From: a virus
DNA: 64,000 nt
Reading direction: 5' to 3' (one strand)
IMG/VR virus record: IMGVR_UViG_3300009151_000001
Coordinates: 60,636-124,635 of that record
Numbering within the stretch: the first letter of the stretch is position 1; each line of letters starts with the position of its first letter. Of the stretch, positions 41,544-48,399 are shown piece after piece. The translations under genes were made by a program, and so were the position numbers. The notes under the pieces are model-generated. The model worked only from the letters and a program-made list of their open reading frames with translations. It was not told where the DNA came from and did no database searches.

Positions 41544-41825
41544 TTAAGACAAATTAGGTGGATTAAATAAATCCATTCTAGCTTTAACAGCGTCCATTTG
41601 TTCTATTACATCATCAGCATCACCTGTTGTATGATGTAACAAATATAGTTGAGCTGAAAACATGATATGATGCTCAGTTTGAGTTATATCTTCTTCAGAC
41701 TTATTAAGAAGTTTAGCTTCTCTATACATATCTATGTCTTCACCGAGTTTCTCGATGATTTGTTCTTTAGACATCATTTTAGACATCATTACCAAAATGT
41801 TACGGATCTCTGCACCTCTACTCAT
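41544..41825 (-). CDS. Hypothetical protein, 93 aa, paralogue of its upstream neighbour
   Basis: Helical. Shares the layout of the 81-aa protein at 41837-42082: MMSKEQIIEKLGEDIDMYRE against MSKKDLFKSIKSAITDYETA, then an acidic loop and a FSAQLYLL / FCQIFLL helix. Likely a tandem duplication. Function unknown. Confidence 0.6.
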   Translation of the reverse strand: MSRGAEIRNILVMMSKMMSKEQIIEKLGEDIDMYREAKLLNKSEEDITQTEHHIMFSAQLYLLHHTTGDADDVIEQMDAVKARMDLFNPPNLS

Positions 41826-41836
41826 AATAAAATAAT

Positions 41837-42082
41837 TTAAATAGTTTCTGAAGTTTTTATATTACTAATGTCTTCCAACATTTTTTCTTCAGAGTCTTCT
41901 ATATTACTAAGAAGAAAAATCTGACAAAAAAAAGATACTTTCATTTTAGATTCTGTAAGATCTTCACCAGCTTCTTCAGCTGTTTCATAATCAGTTATAG
42001 CTGATTTAATAGATTTAAACAAGTCTTTTTTAGACATTTTTTTAGAAGCTGTTACTAACAGTTCTGTAATTGCATCACTCAT
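41837..42082 (-). CDS. Hypothetical protein, 81 aa, paralogue of its downstream neighbour
   Basis: Helical, acidic. Paralogue of the 93-aa protein 11 bp downstream. The 42083-42253 gap upstream contains an inverted repeat (CAGAC / GTCTG, at about 42113-42180) followed on the minus strand by a T-run. Confidence 0.6.
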   Translation of the reverse strand: MSDAITELLVTASKKMSKKDLFKSIKSAITDYETAEEAGEDLTESKMKVSFFCQIFLLSNIEDSEEKMLEDISNIKTSETI

Positions 42083-42253
42083 TTTTAATGTTTTTTTATG
42101 TGAGAAAAAAATATAACAGACTTTCTGTTTCCAGTACCGTCTGTCAGGGTCGTACGTCTTTCCGTTCTTGTCTGATTGTTAACCTGCACACATAGCTCCT
42201 AATAATATTAGAAACACTATGATAGTGTCTTGTAAGTCTTTGTTCATGTTTTT

Positions 42254-42634
42254 TTATTTTAATAAAGAATAATAAACATATAAAACATCATCATACATAA
42301 AAGAAAAACTAATTATTCCTTTAGAATATTTTGTTACAACTCTTAATATGACATTATGTTCATCATATCCCATCCAACTTCTTACTTTTACACCATCAAT
42401 TGATTCTGTTCCTAATGATTTAAATGTTGTGTAATGAGACATGTTTTTACTCTCTACATAAATATTATCATTTATACATGTAATCTTTATTTTGTCATAA
42501 GTGATATCAACATTGTCCCATTCTTTTGTTATTGTGTTCCATCCATAAGACATATTCTTATATGTTACACAAGAAGTTTGTCCTTTAACAATGCTACATA
42601 TACATAGCATTAAAATAAATAATAGTTTTTTCAT
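42254..42634 (-). CDS. Secreted protein with signal peptide, 126 aa
   Basis: N-terminal signal peptide KKLLFILMLCICSIVKGQTS (cleavage after G or in KGQ, the Bacteroidetes pattern). Mature part is beta-rich, with WNTITKEWDNVDITYDK. Export to the periplasm or envelope suggests a surface or superinfection role, but that is inference. Confidence 0.65.
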   Translation of the reverse strand: MKKLLFILMLCICSIVKGQTSCVTYKNMSYGWNTITKEWDNVDITYDKIKITCINDNIYVESKNMSHYTTFKSLGTESIDGVKVRSWMGYDEHNVILRVVTKYSKGIISFSFMYDDVLYVYYSLLK

Positions 42635-42675
42635 TTGTATTAAGTTTTAAAGAGTGATTTTTTGTCGCGGTAAGA

Positions 42676-42778
42676 TAAACAGAGATAGATGTAAATAATG
42701 ATTCAGTCTAATTCAACAATCTATTTGTACAAATCTCAAACTTGAAAGGTTATCTATTAATCATATTACATCTATCCC
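42676..42778 (-). promoter_or_regulatory. Long-hairpin leader (GGATAGATGTA type)
   Basis: ACAGAGATAGATGTAA...TAATGATT pairs with AATCAT...TTACATCTATCCCTGT across about 100 nt. Termini resemble the element at 40393-40479. It lies directly upstream of the secreted-protein gene. Confidence 0.5.
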
Positions 42779-42796
42779 TGTGTATTGAAATACTTA

Positions 42797-43099
42797 TTAA
42801 TCTTCTACATTAATAGGTGTTATTGAGTATAGCTCCATTTCTTCTTTTCCTTCACCATTATTACCTACAGGTAGGATAACATTGTTATTAGAAACATTAG
42901 ACATATTAGACTCCATATAAAAGTTATCAGATGGATCAATACAAGAAAGTCTGTCAAGCTCTAAAGTTATAAGGTTTTTTACCTTTTTTTGAGCTCCTTC
43001 AATAGTAGAATGATAAGAAATAATTCTTTCTTCTACCCAGTATTGCCAACCATCAGAATCAGAACGAGAAATGTTCTCATAAACTTTGTAAATAATCAT
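42797..43099 (-). CDS. Hypothetical protein, 100 aa
   Basis: Beta start MIIYKVYENISRSDSDGWQY and an Asn-rich linker (NMSNVSNNNVILPVGNNGEG). Not recognised. Confidence 0.5.
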   Translation of the reverse strand: MIIYKVYENISRSDSDGWQYWVEERIISYHSTIEGAQKKVKNLITLELDRLSCIDPSDNFYMESNMSNVSNNNVILPVGNNGEGKEEMELYSITPINVED

Positions 43100-43171
43100 A
43101 ATAAATAAATTTTAATTGTTAGTAATAGTGTTATGTGATTGGTATATTTAAAAATACAGGCTTTTACTGTT

Positions 43172-43310
43172 TCAACAATCAGTTCTATTATGTTCTCTAT
43201 CAAACAGCTCTATTTGCTTGATTGTTTAGCTTGAGTTTCACTTAATAAACAGAGATAAGTATAGATGCCTCGTTCGAATGTCTTATACTACATTATCTCT
43301 CTGTTATTTA
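43172..43310 (-). promoter_or_regulatory. Structured leader with conserved 16-nt loop (copy 1)
   Basis: Two stems: AACAATCA / TGATTGTT (43174-43227) and ACAGAGATAA...GTATA / TATAC...TTATCTCTCTGT (43249-43305). The loop of the second holds ATGCCTCGTTCGAATG, repeated exactly in a different hairpin at 45071-45086. Lies upstream of the gene at 42797-43099. Confidence 0.5.
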
Positions 43311-43329
43311 ACAACATTAATTTACCCTT

Positions 43330-43435
43330 ATAGATGATTGTTATCATGTAAGGATTTCATTTAAGGAGAGTATGTACCCCAGCCCCTAAACCACCACACA
43401 ACTTGGGTGTCATAATCCTCATCTATAATGTAAAC
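43330..43435. ncRNA. Candidate structured RNA in a gene-free stretch
   Basis: Nested stems: ATAGATGA / TCATCTAT outside, AAGGATT / AATCCT, and ACCCCA / TTGGGT inside. No credible gene. Strand unclear because the structure is nearly symmetric. Confidence 0.4.
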
Positions 43436-43569
43436 TTGAACAAGTACTCACTCATTGTTCACTGTTACCCGTTGTTGGAAAATAATAGCTGTATGAAGTA
43501 TGTCACACATTTAAAATACACCAACATGTATTCACTATTATTAATCCCTCTGTACTCTACTGTAATAAT

Positions 43570-43669
43570 GTATCCCTTTTTACATTTACTTAGTTGTCTT
43601 GTAATTCTCTTTTTTCAGAGTATCCCTGTTCAATGTTAATCAGTTGTCTTGTAATTCACTATTACAGCA
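43570..43669. repeat. Two 50-bp imperfect tandem repeats
   Basis: Both units start GTATCCCT and share AGTTGTCTTGTAATTC at the same offset (units 43570-43619 and 43620-43669, about 70% identical). Could be iterons or repeated regulator sites; no gene spans them convincingly. Confidence 0.6.
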
Positions 43670-43689
43670 GCCCCACCTTGGGAATGAGG

Positions 43690-43930
43690 AATGATACATT
43701 ACATATATATAGCCATACTAGTCCGCGTTTTTTATACTATTTCTAGTATATTTTATACATCAATATATCTTTAGATGTGTTCCTGACACACCTTCACACC
43801 TCCACACATTAAACTATATTAACAAAACTAATACTATTTTAACATAAAAATGCGATCTCTCTCGAGGACAAATGTTAAAATAGTATCAGAATGTATAATA
43901 CGTACTAAGCACATCGCACACGTTAAACAA
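43690..43930. ncRNA. Candidate pseudoknotted RNA
   Basis: A perfect 15-bp stem (ATACTATTTTAACAT / ATGTTAAAATAGTAT, about 43831-43886) closes a loop that begins with TGCGAT; downstream ATCGCA (around 43913-43918) can pair with that loop, forming an H-type pseudoknot. Smaller hairpins (TATACTA / TAGTATA, ACATC / GATGT, GTGT / ACAC) precede it. No gene fits. Confidence 0.45.
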
Positions 43931-43965
43931 GTCCGTAAACTTTCGCTTTGTACATAGAGATTAAA

Positions 43966-43994
43966 AGAACCCTATATTTCTATAGGGTTCTTGA
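43966..43994 (-). terminator. Rho-independent terminator
   Basis: AAGAACCCTATA / TATAGGGTTCTT around TTTC, just 3' of the gene at 43999-44577; T's follow on the minus strand. Confidence 0.85.
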
Positions 43995-43998
43995 ATCA

Positions 43999-44577
43999 TT
44001 AGAATGGTGCCTTTTCTTCTTTTTTTGAAGACTTTCCAACAGCGTCATTAGTTTCAAACTGCGGCTCTGTCTTGTCATCTTGTTGTTCTTGATTAGGAAC
44101 AAACCCTGTTCTAGCTTGAGCTACTTTACGAGCTTTGAGTGCCTCGATACGTTTGTTAAGCGCAATCTGTTGGCGTTCTTTATCTTGCTCGATAACAGCT
44201 TTTGCTTTTACGGTAGTGTTAAACTCCATAGCGGCAGCTCTATAACTTTCGCTCTTAACAAAGTTAGAGACATTACTGTTATTAGTTAACAGTCTAGAAT
44301 ATGTACCTTCTAGTACAGATTCAATACGCTCTTGCGGTGTAGTGATGTTACCCGCTAAATCTACGTTATCTATCAAAGTGATAGTACAACCGTAGATGTT
44401 ATCTAACAGGTCTTTATTAATACCCGCCTTGTGGCGCATATAATAATCTGTTAGAGTGATAAGGATTTCTTCCTTATCAGAAGTTTCAGCTGTAAATACA
44501 GTGTGAACGGTATTGTTATTACCGATTACTTGTTCGAGGTTCTCAACCCCTGTAAGCGTGATTACATTTGTACGCAT
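43999..44577 (-). CDS. Hypothetical protein, 192 aa
   Basis: N-terminal alpha/beta part (TNVITLTGVENLEQVIGNNN, TVFTAETSDKEEILITLTDY), a helical middle and a charged, disordered C terminus (QEQQDDKTEPQFETNDA...). Codon use is a little less AT-rich than that of its neighbours. Layout resembles a nucleic-acid-binding phage protein with acidic tail, but no family recognised. Confidence 0.6.
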   Translation of the reverse strand: MRTNVITLTGVENLEQVIGNNNTVHTVFTAETSDKEEILITLTDYYMRHKAGINKDLLDNIYGCTITLIDNVDLAGNITTPQERIESVLEGTYSRLLTNNSNVSNFVKSESYRAAAMEFNTTVKAKAVIEQDKERQQIALNKRIEALKARKVAQARTGFVPNQEQQDDKTEPQFETNDAVGKSSKKEEKAPF

Positions 44578-44614
44578 AAAAAAACAATTTAAAAATTAAT
44601 AAAAAAAATACAAC

Positions 44615-44735
44615 ATAATAAAGGACAATAGATATCTATAATATCTGATGTTAGAATAAGACATAACAGCCCGAGTTTATAAAGGAGTGTGAGCTTTAGC
44701 TCTTTGGAATATTATATAATATAAGAACCCTACTT
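44615..44735 (-). promoter_or_regulatory. Repeated structured leader, copy A
   Basis: Plus-strand blocks TAATAAAGGACAA, then TTTATAAAGGAGT, a hairpin GAGCT-TT-AGCTC and TTGGAATA in fixed order, shared with copy B (44955-45058) although the hairpin sequence differs. Lies just 5' of the 192-aa gene on the minus strand. Confidence 0.6.
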
Positions 44736-44764
44736 CAGATTACTCTGTTTCAGGTTCTTAATCA

Positions 44765-44917
44765 TTACTTATCAACTCTGTAACAAGAAAAATTAATACA
44801 ATCTTCATTTGTAAATACAGTTACCCTGATACATTCCAAGGCTTCTTGTTTCTCTTCAAATGTTAGTATTGTACTTTTTCCCCTTTTAAAATGAAATGTT
44901 ACAACCCATTTACTCAT
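44765..44917 (-). CDS. Small protein, 50 aa
   Basis: MSKWVVTFHFKRGKSTILTF then EEKQEALECIRVTVF, a beta-beta-alpha-like small protein ending YRVDK. It sits between the two leader copies A and B, so each copy precedes one minus-strand gene. Confidence 0.5.
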   Translation of the reverse strand: MSKWVVTFHFKRGKSTILTFEEKQEALECIRVTVFTNEDCINFSCYRVDK

Positions 44918-44954
44918 AATATATATTTAAGATTAAGAAATAATAATACTAAAC

Positions 44955-45058
44955 TAATAAAGGACAAACTATTTAGAATAACAGTGTATTACTATTATAT
45001 CAGCAACTACATTTATAAAGGAGTCCATCTTTAGATGATTGGAATAGTTGTATAAAAA
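44955..45058 (-). promoter_or_regulatory. Repeated structured leader, copy B
   Basis: Same ordered blocks as copy A: TAATAAAGGACAA, TTTATAAAGGAGT, hairpin CATCT-TT-AGATG, TTGGAATA. The stem bases differ from copy A at most positions yet still pair. Upstream of the 50-aa gene. A third TATAAAGGACAA block occurs at about 45213. Confidence 0.6.
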
Positions 45059-45059
45059 A

Positions 45060-45205
45060 TAACAGATAGAATGCCTCGTTCGAATGACTTATATCTATCT
45101 GTTACATACGTGTGCCGACTAAGGCTGTTGTGGTATTACGCATCAAAGTTATAAGATGCAACCTTTGTGTTTTAAACCATATAGAGATATTGTTTAGTCA
45201 CTATC
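45060..45205. ncRNA. Structured RNA with conserved 16-nt loop (copy 2) and nested stems
   Basis: Hairpin TAACAGATAGA / TCTATCTGTTA (45060-45104) with loop ATGCCTCGTTCGAATG as at 43267-43282. It is followed by nested pairs TTAGTC / GACTAA-type, ACCA / TGGT and GCATC / GATGC up to 45205. No gene. The 45206-45378 stretch beyond it is also gene-free and holds a GTAATA / TATTAC inverted repeat. Confidence 0.5.
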
Positions 45206-45378
45206 CCTAATATTATAAAGGACAAAAGATGCTGAACTTTCCAACCTCTCTAGATAAATAAAAGCTTTTTACAATAAAAAGAGTCTAAGATTCTCTGTGG
45301 GGGTAATACCTTGGTTTTAGCTTGGCGGGGGTTTGTCATTGGGAGGCACCAACAACCTCTATTACAATCATTATTTTT

Positions 45379-45410
45379 TTTGGGTAGAAAAAAAATTTTA
45401 TATACCTTTA
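45379..45410 (+). promoter_or_regulatory. Bacteroidetes-type promoter, very close to the start codon
   Basis: TTTG at about 45379, 20 nt, TACCTTTA at 45403-45410 (last base off consensus). The next ATG is at 45415, so the mRNA would be nearly leaderless. Confidence 0.5.
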
Positions 45411-45414
45411 CAAT

Positions 45415-45612
45415 ATGAAAAAGATATTAGATTCAAACTTTGTGTGGTGGTATATAGGAATTGTGTTTCCGTTGGCTACATTTATTCAGCTGATTAAATC
45501 TTTATCTTATCCATCATTTGATACATTTGGTATTGTGTTGTGGTGTATTATAGGGAGTAGTTTATTAATAGCTACTATTAAGCATTTTGTATTTGATGAT
45601 CTTAATAATTAA
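45415..45612 (+). CDS. Small two-span membrane protein, 65 aa
   Basis: FVWWYIGIVFPLATFIQLIK and FGIVLWCIIGSSLLIATIKH are membrane segments. First gene of the rightward half. Not recognised. Confidence 0.55.
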   Translation: MKKILDSNFVWWYIGIVFPLATFIQLIKSLSYPSFDTFGIVLWCIIGSSLLIATIKHFVFDDLNN

Positions 45613-45614
45613 TC

Positions 45615-45941
45615 ATGACACTAGAATCACAATATAAACTTTATCTACAGGAACACCCCGAATCTACATTTACATTTGAAGAATGGAAGAAGTGGTTTTC
45701 TGAAGAATTAGAAAAAGGAATAAATAACTTTATGATACAACAAGAATTAGAAAAAAAATATTCTACTAGATTGTTTCAGGAACCTGACTGGGACCCTAGT
45801 ATGCTAGGTGAAATGGAAGAAGTATTTCTTTTTAAAGAAGGTGTAATGACAAAAGAAGAACATAAAGAACTTTTAAAAAAGAAAGGAATTATAGCTCCTA
45901 GTATTATCTGTAGAAATGTTATGTTTATAGATGTTCCATAA
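45615..45941 (+). CDS. Hypothetical protein, 108 aa
   Basis: Acidic and helical, starting MTLESQYKLYLQEHPESTFT then FEEWKKWFSEELE, resembling small accessory proteins with a FTFEEWK(x)W motif. Two bp after the membrane-protein gene. Confidence 0.6.
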   Translation: MTLESQYKLYLQEHPESTFTFEEWKKWFSEELEKGINNFMIQQELEKKYSTRLFQEPDWDPSMLGEMEEVFLFKEGVMTKEEHKELLKKKGIIAPSIICRNVMFIDVP

Positions 45942-45959
45942 TACAAACTAAATTAATTA

Positions 45960-46054
45960 TGTTAGGTGGTGAAATTGGCAGACACGCTATCTTGTCTCGA
46001 TAGTGAGAATATATTATGTATATTCTTGTGGAGGTTCAAATCCTTCTCTAACAG
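45960..46054 (+). tRNA. Class II tRNA (Leu-like body) with anticodon GTC
   Basis: Acceptor TGTTAGG / TCTAACA, the Leu-type D arm GGTGAAATTGGCAGACACGC, a long variable arm (GAATATA...TATATTC) and T arm GGAGG-TTCAAAT-CCTTC. The anticodon arm CTATC-TTGTCTC-GATAG is perfect and gives anticodon GTC (Asp codons), with T instead of a purine at 37. Body and anticodon disagree. Confidence 0.7.
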
Positions 46055-46060
46055 CATTGT

Positions 46061-46198
46061 GGCTCACCTCTGTATATCAAGCAGTGAGTCTCCCCAGTAG
46101 GTTGCAAGTAATCTGGGATAAGTGTAAACCTAATAAGATACACCTAGAGATGTTCGACTGACTTCTCGTAAAACCTCATCTCTTGATGGGGTTTTTTT
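46061..46198 (+). ncRNA. Candidate structured small RNA ending in a terminator
   Basis: After the tRNA come three hairpins: GGCTCAC / GTGAGTC (46061-46090), CCCAG / CTGGG (46093-46117) and GTGTA / TACAC (46122-46143), then a rho-independent terminator AAAACCTCATC / GATGGGGTTTT with T-run (46170-46198). Probably co-transcribed with the tRNA. No ORF. Confidence 0.55.
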
Positions 46199-46239
46199 AT
46201 GTCACAAATTTGTATTACTTTTGTGACAAAATTATAATT

Positions 46240-46482
46240 ATGTTTAATGATGGTTATTCGTCTCCTAAAAAATCCACATATAGATTTTATTATATAGATA
46301 CATATATAGTTAATAATCAAAAATCTATACCCATTCGTATAAAAGATATAACAGTGTATGCAGATCATATGGGACTCGGAGCTGATGTTCATGAAGCTAA
46401 AAAAGAATTAATTAGAAGTTTAGATTTTGATGAAGCTCATTTTATATGTGTTAAAAGTGAATTATTAAATCGCGAGTTTTAA
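46240..46482 (+). CDS. Hypothetical protein, 80 aa
   Basis: Start at MFNDGYSSPKKSTYRFYYID; upstream in-frame codons lie in the terminator. A TACTTTTG -7 box at about 46214 precedes it. Helical C-terminal half (HEAKKELIRSLDFDEAHFI). Not recognised. Confidence 0.55.
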   Translation: MFNDGYSSPKKSTYRFYYIDTYIVNNQKSIPIRIKDITVYADHMGLGADVHEAKKELIRSLDFDEAHFICVKSELLNREF

Positions 46483-46488
46483 AAAAAA

Positions 46489-46520
46489 TTTGGTAGATAA
46501 AATATATATTCTTATATTTG
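46489..46520 (+). promoter_or_regulatory. Bacteroidetes-type promoter for the tRNA array
   Basis: TTTG at 46489-46492, 20 nt, TATATTTG at 46513-46520: an exact consensus match, ahead of the six-tRNA array. Confidence 0.8.
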
Positions 46521-46651
46521 TATTACAATGAAGAATAACAATACATATTATTTATCCCTTAGTTGGTTGTCATTAGTTGATGATCGGGGATAATATGTCT
46601 TATAAAAACTATATACATAGAAGCCTCAGAATTATCTGGGGCTTTTTATTT

Positions 46652-46733
46652 GCTTCTATGGCGGAATTGGTAGACGCGCTACACTTAGGATGTAGTGTTT
46701 TAAAACGTAAGAGTTCGAGTCTCTTTGGAAGTA
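46652..46733 (+). tRNA. tRNA-Leu (TAG)
   Basis: Class II. Acceptor GCTTCTA / TGGAAGT, anticodon arm CTACA-CTTAGGA-TGTAG (anticodon TAG), T arm AAGAG-TTCGAGT-CTCTT. Canonical. Confidence 0.92.
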
Positions 46734-46736
46734 CAT

Positions 46737-46817
46737 ACCGGTATGGTGAAATAGGTAGACACGAGAAGCTTAAGACTTCTTCCCGATGGGGTACAGGTTC
46801 GATCCCTGTTATCGGTA
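46737..46817 (+). tRNA. tRNA-Leu (TAA)
   Basis: Class II. Acceptor ACCGGTA / TATCGGT, anticodon arm AGAAG-CTTAAGA-CTTCT (TAA), T arm ACAGG-TTCGATC-CCTGT. Canonical; 3 bp after the previous tRNA. Confidence 0.92.
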
Positions 46818-46880
46818 CATGATGGATAATTCACTCATTAACTCCTGTAAAGAAGGTTAACGATGGATATATCCTACAAA

Positions 46881-46968
46881 AGGTGAGTTGGTAGAGTTGG
46901 TTTATTACACCGGTCTTGAAAACCGGAGGAGGTAACACTTCCGTGAGTTCGAATCTCACACTCACCTC
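46881..46968 (+). tRNA. tRNA-Ser (TGA)
   Basis: Class II. Acceptor AGGTGAG / CTCACCT, anticodon arm CCGGT-CTTGAAA-ACCGG (TGA), variable arm GGAGGTAACACTTCC, T arm GTGAG-TTCGAAT-CTCAC. Confidence 0.92.
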
Positions 46969-46982
46969 TTATAGAGAGTAAA

Positions 46983-47060
46983 GGAGAGAAATGGTATCCC
47001 CGGTTGTTTGCTAAACAACAACCCATTAGGTTGGGCACAGTTCGAGTCTGTTTCTCTCTG
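46983..47060 (+). tRNA. tRNA-Ser (GCT)
   Basis: Acceptor GGAGAGA / TCTCTCT, anticodon arm GTTGT-TTGCTAA-ACAAC (GCT), long variable arm ACCCATTAGGTTGGGC-type, T loop TTCGAGT. Confidence 0.9.
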
Positions 47061-47065
47061 CTTTT

Positions 47066-47151
47066 GGGAGTAAGGTGGATTTTGGTTTAGCCACCACGGT
47101 CTGTAAAACCGTAGCCTGTCAAAGGAGCTTGTTCGATTCAAGCTACTCCCA
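47066..47151 (+). tRNA. tRNA-Tyr (GTA)
   Basis: Acceptor GGGAGTA / TACTCCC, anticodon arm ACGGT-CTGTAAA-ACCGT (GTA), class II variable arm, T loop TTCGATT. Canonical. Confidence 0.92.
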
Positions 47152-47156
47152 CATAC

Positions 47157-47227
47157 GCGTGTATGGTGAAACGGTATCATGACGGTCTCCAAAACCGTTG
47201 GTCTAGGTTCGAATCCTAGTATACGTG
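47157..47227 (+). tRNA. tRNA-Trp (CCA)
   Basis: Acceptor GCGTGTA / TATACGT, anticodon arm ACGGT-CTCCAAA-ACCGT (CCA), T loop TTCGAAT. Class I body. Confidence 0.9.
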
Positions 47228-47263
47228 CAAATGTCAAGTATTATATTCAGTTTACTTGACAAA

Positions 47264-47292
47264 AAAAAGTCAGACATTAGCCTGACTTTTTT
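47264..47292. terminator. Bidirectional rho-independent terminator
   Basis: AAAGTCAG / CTGACTTT hairpin flanked by A- and T-runs. It ends the rightward tRNA array and the leftward PhoH gene. A second inverted repeat, GTCAAGTA / TACTTGAC, lies just before it. Confidence 0.85.
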
Positions 47293-47315
47293 TATTATAA
47301 TGTAATATTACAGTA

Positions 47316-47981
47316 TTACGAAACTGTTTTATCAAACTCATAATCTAATACTTTTCCTACTAGATCACTTCTGTGGTTGTATTTAAGCTTCACCCATTTA
47401 ATCTCTTCTATCTTTTTAGATAGCTCGATTAAATACTGTAGTCCGTTTATCTCTCCATTGTTTTTAATATCACACTGTTGTAGATCACCATTAAAGATCA
47501 TCTTACCTGTTTTACCCAACCTTGTAATGATGGCTAAGATTTCTCCTTTGGTAAGATTCTGAGCTTCTTCTATAATCAGAATATCATCTACAGTCTTTCC
47601 TCTAATAAACTGTACAGGAAGAGCTTTGATAGATCCATCCGCCACAATCTTGTCTATTGTCACTTTATCTTTACACTTGTATAGATTTTCTATAAGAGCT
47701 TCAAGATATGGATTAAACTTATCATCTAATCCTCCGGGAAGAAATCCAAGAGTCTTACCCACTTCAATAGCAGCTCTTGTTACATAGATGTTTTCACACT
47801 GTTTTTTAAACAAGAAGTCTAAAGCCACTTGTGCTGATATTAAAGACTTACCTGTTCCAGCAAATCCAGTTATCACTACCACCTGATTTTCAATGATCAA
47901 TCTTTTGGCTTCTTTTTGTTCATCATTTAAAGTGATGTTATACTTTATATCACTTTTACGTTCTCTGTTGGGTTCTTTCAT
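47316..47981 (-). CDS. phoH: PhoH-like ATPase
   Basis: 221 aa. Walker A ITGFAGTGKSL near residue 40, ARAAIEVGKTLGFLPG-type PhoH segment (TRAAIEVGKTLGFLPGGLDD), Walker B ILIIEEAQN and MIFNGDLQQCD. PhoH-like proteins are RNA-linked ATPases common in phages, role unresolved. It is the only minus-strand gene between two rightward blocks. Upstream 47982-48108 is AT-rich divergent promoter sequence. Confidence 0.9.
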   Translation of the reverse strand: MKEPNRERKSDIKYNITLNDEQKEAKRLIIENQVVVITGFAGTGKSLISAQVALDFLFKKQCENIYVTRAAIEVGKTLGFLPGGLDDKFNPYLEALIENLYKCKDKVTIDKIVADGSIKALPVQFIRGKTVDDILIIEEAQNLTKGEILAIITRLGKTGKMIFNGDLQQCDIKNNGEINGLQYLIELSKKIEEIKWVKLKYNHRSDLVGKVLDYEFDKTVS

Positions 47982-48108
47982 AAATTGTTTTGTATGTACA
48001 ATACAATATAATGATTATATGTTATAAACAAATGTTTAAAAGTATTTTTATAATATCTTATTTTAAATTTAAATTTGCTAAGTTTAAACTTAATAAGTAT
48101 ATTATATT

Positions 48109-48399
48109 ATGAACAATCAACCAACAAATGATGTTCTTCTTGATATAGAAGAACATTTAGAAAAGAAAAGAGGATATAAAGAAGTTCTTGTAGAAGACAA
48201 GTATAGTCACTACAGACAGAGTATTCCAAAAAGACCAGGTGGTGCTATAAGTAATGTTCCTGTTATTGATGTACGGGATGGATTAGCTGAACGAATGTTA
48301 GCTGAGTCTATGAGGAAAGCTTCTAATAGAAGTAAGTATATGAACTACAATCAATATAATCTATCACCTAAAAAAAGAAATCATGATACATCGTTGTAA
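48109..48399 (+). CDS. Conserved hypothetical protein, 96 aa
   Basis: Polar, helical; GGAISNVPVIDVRDGLAERM and a Tyr/Asn-rich C terminus. Overlaps the next gene by 17 bp. First gene of the packaging/head operon. Confidence 0.6.
   Translation: MNNQPTNDVLLDIEEHLEKKRGYKEVLVEDKYSHYRQSIPKRPGGAISNVPVIDVRDGLAERMLAESMRKASNRSKYMNYNQYNLSPKKRNHDTSL

Noticed and set aside
43403-43639. A 78-aa plus-strand reading frame
   Set aside because: It runs through inverted repeats and the 50-bp tandem repeat, has no ribosome-binding context, and its protein (Leu/Ser/Tyr-rich) looks like translated non-coding DNA.
46577-46822. An 81-aa reading frame over the tRNA array
   Set aside because: It is made of two tRNA-Leu genes read as codons. 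A minus-strand frame at 46962-47237 is likewise a tRNA shadow.
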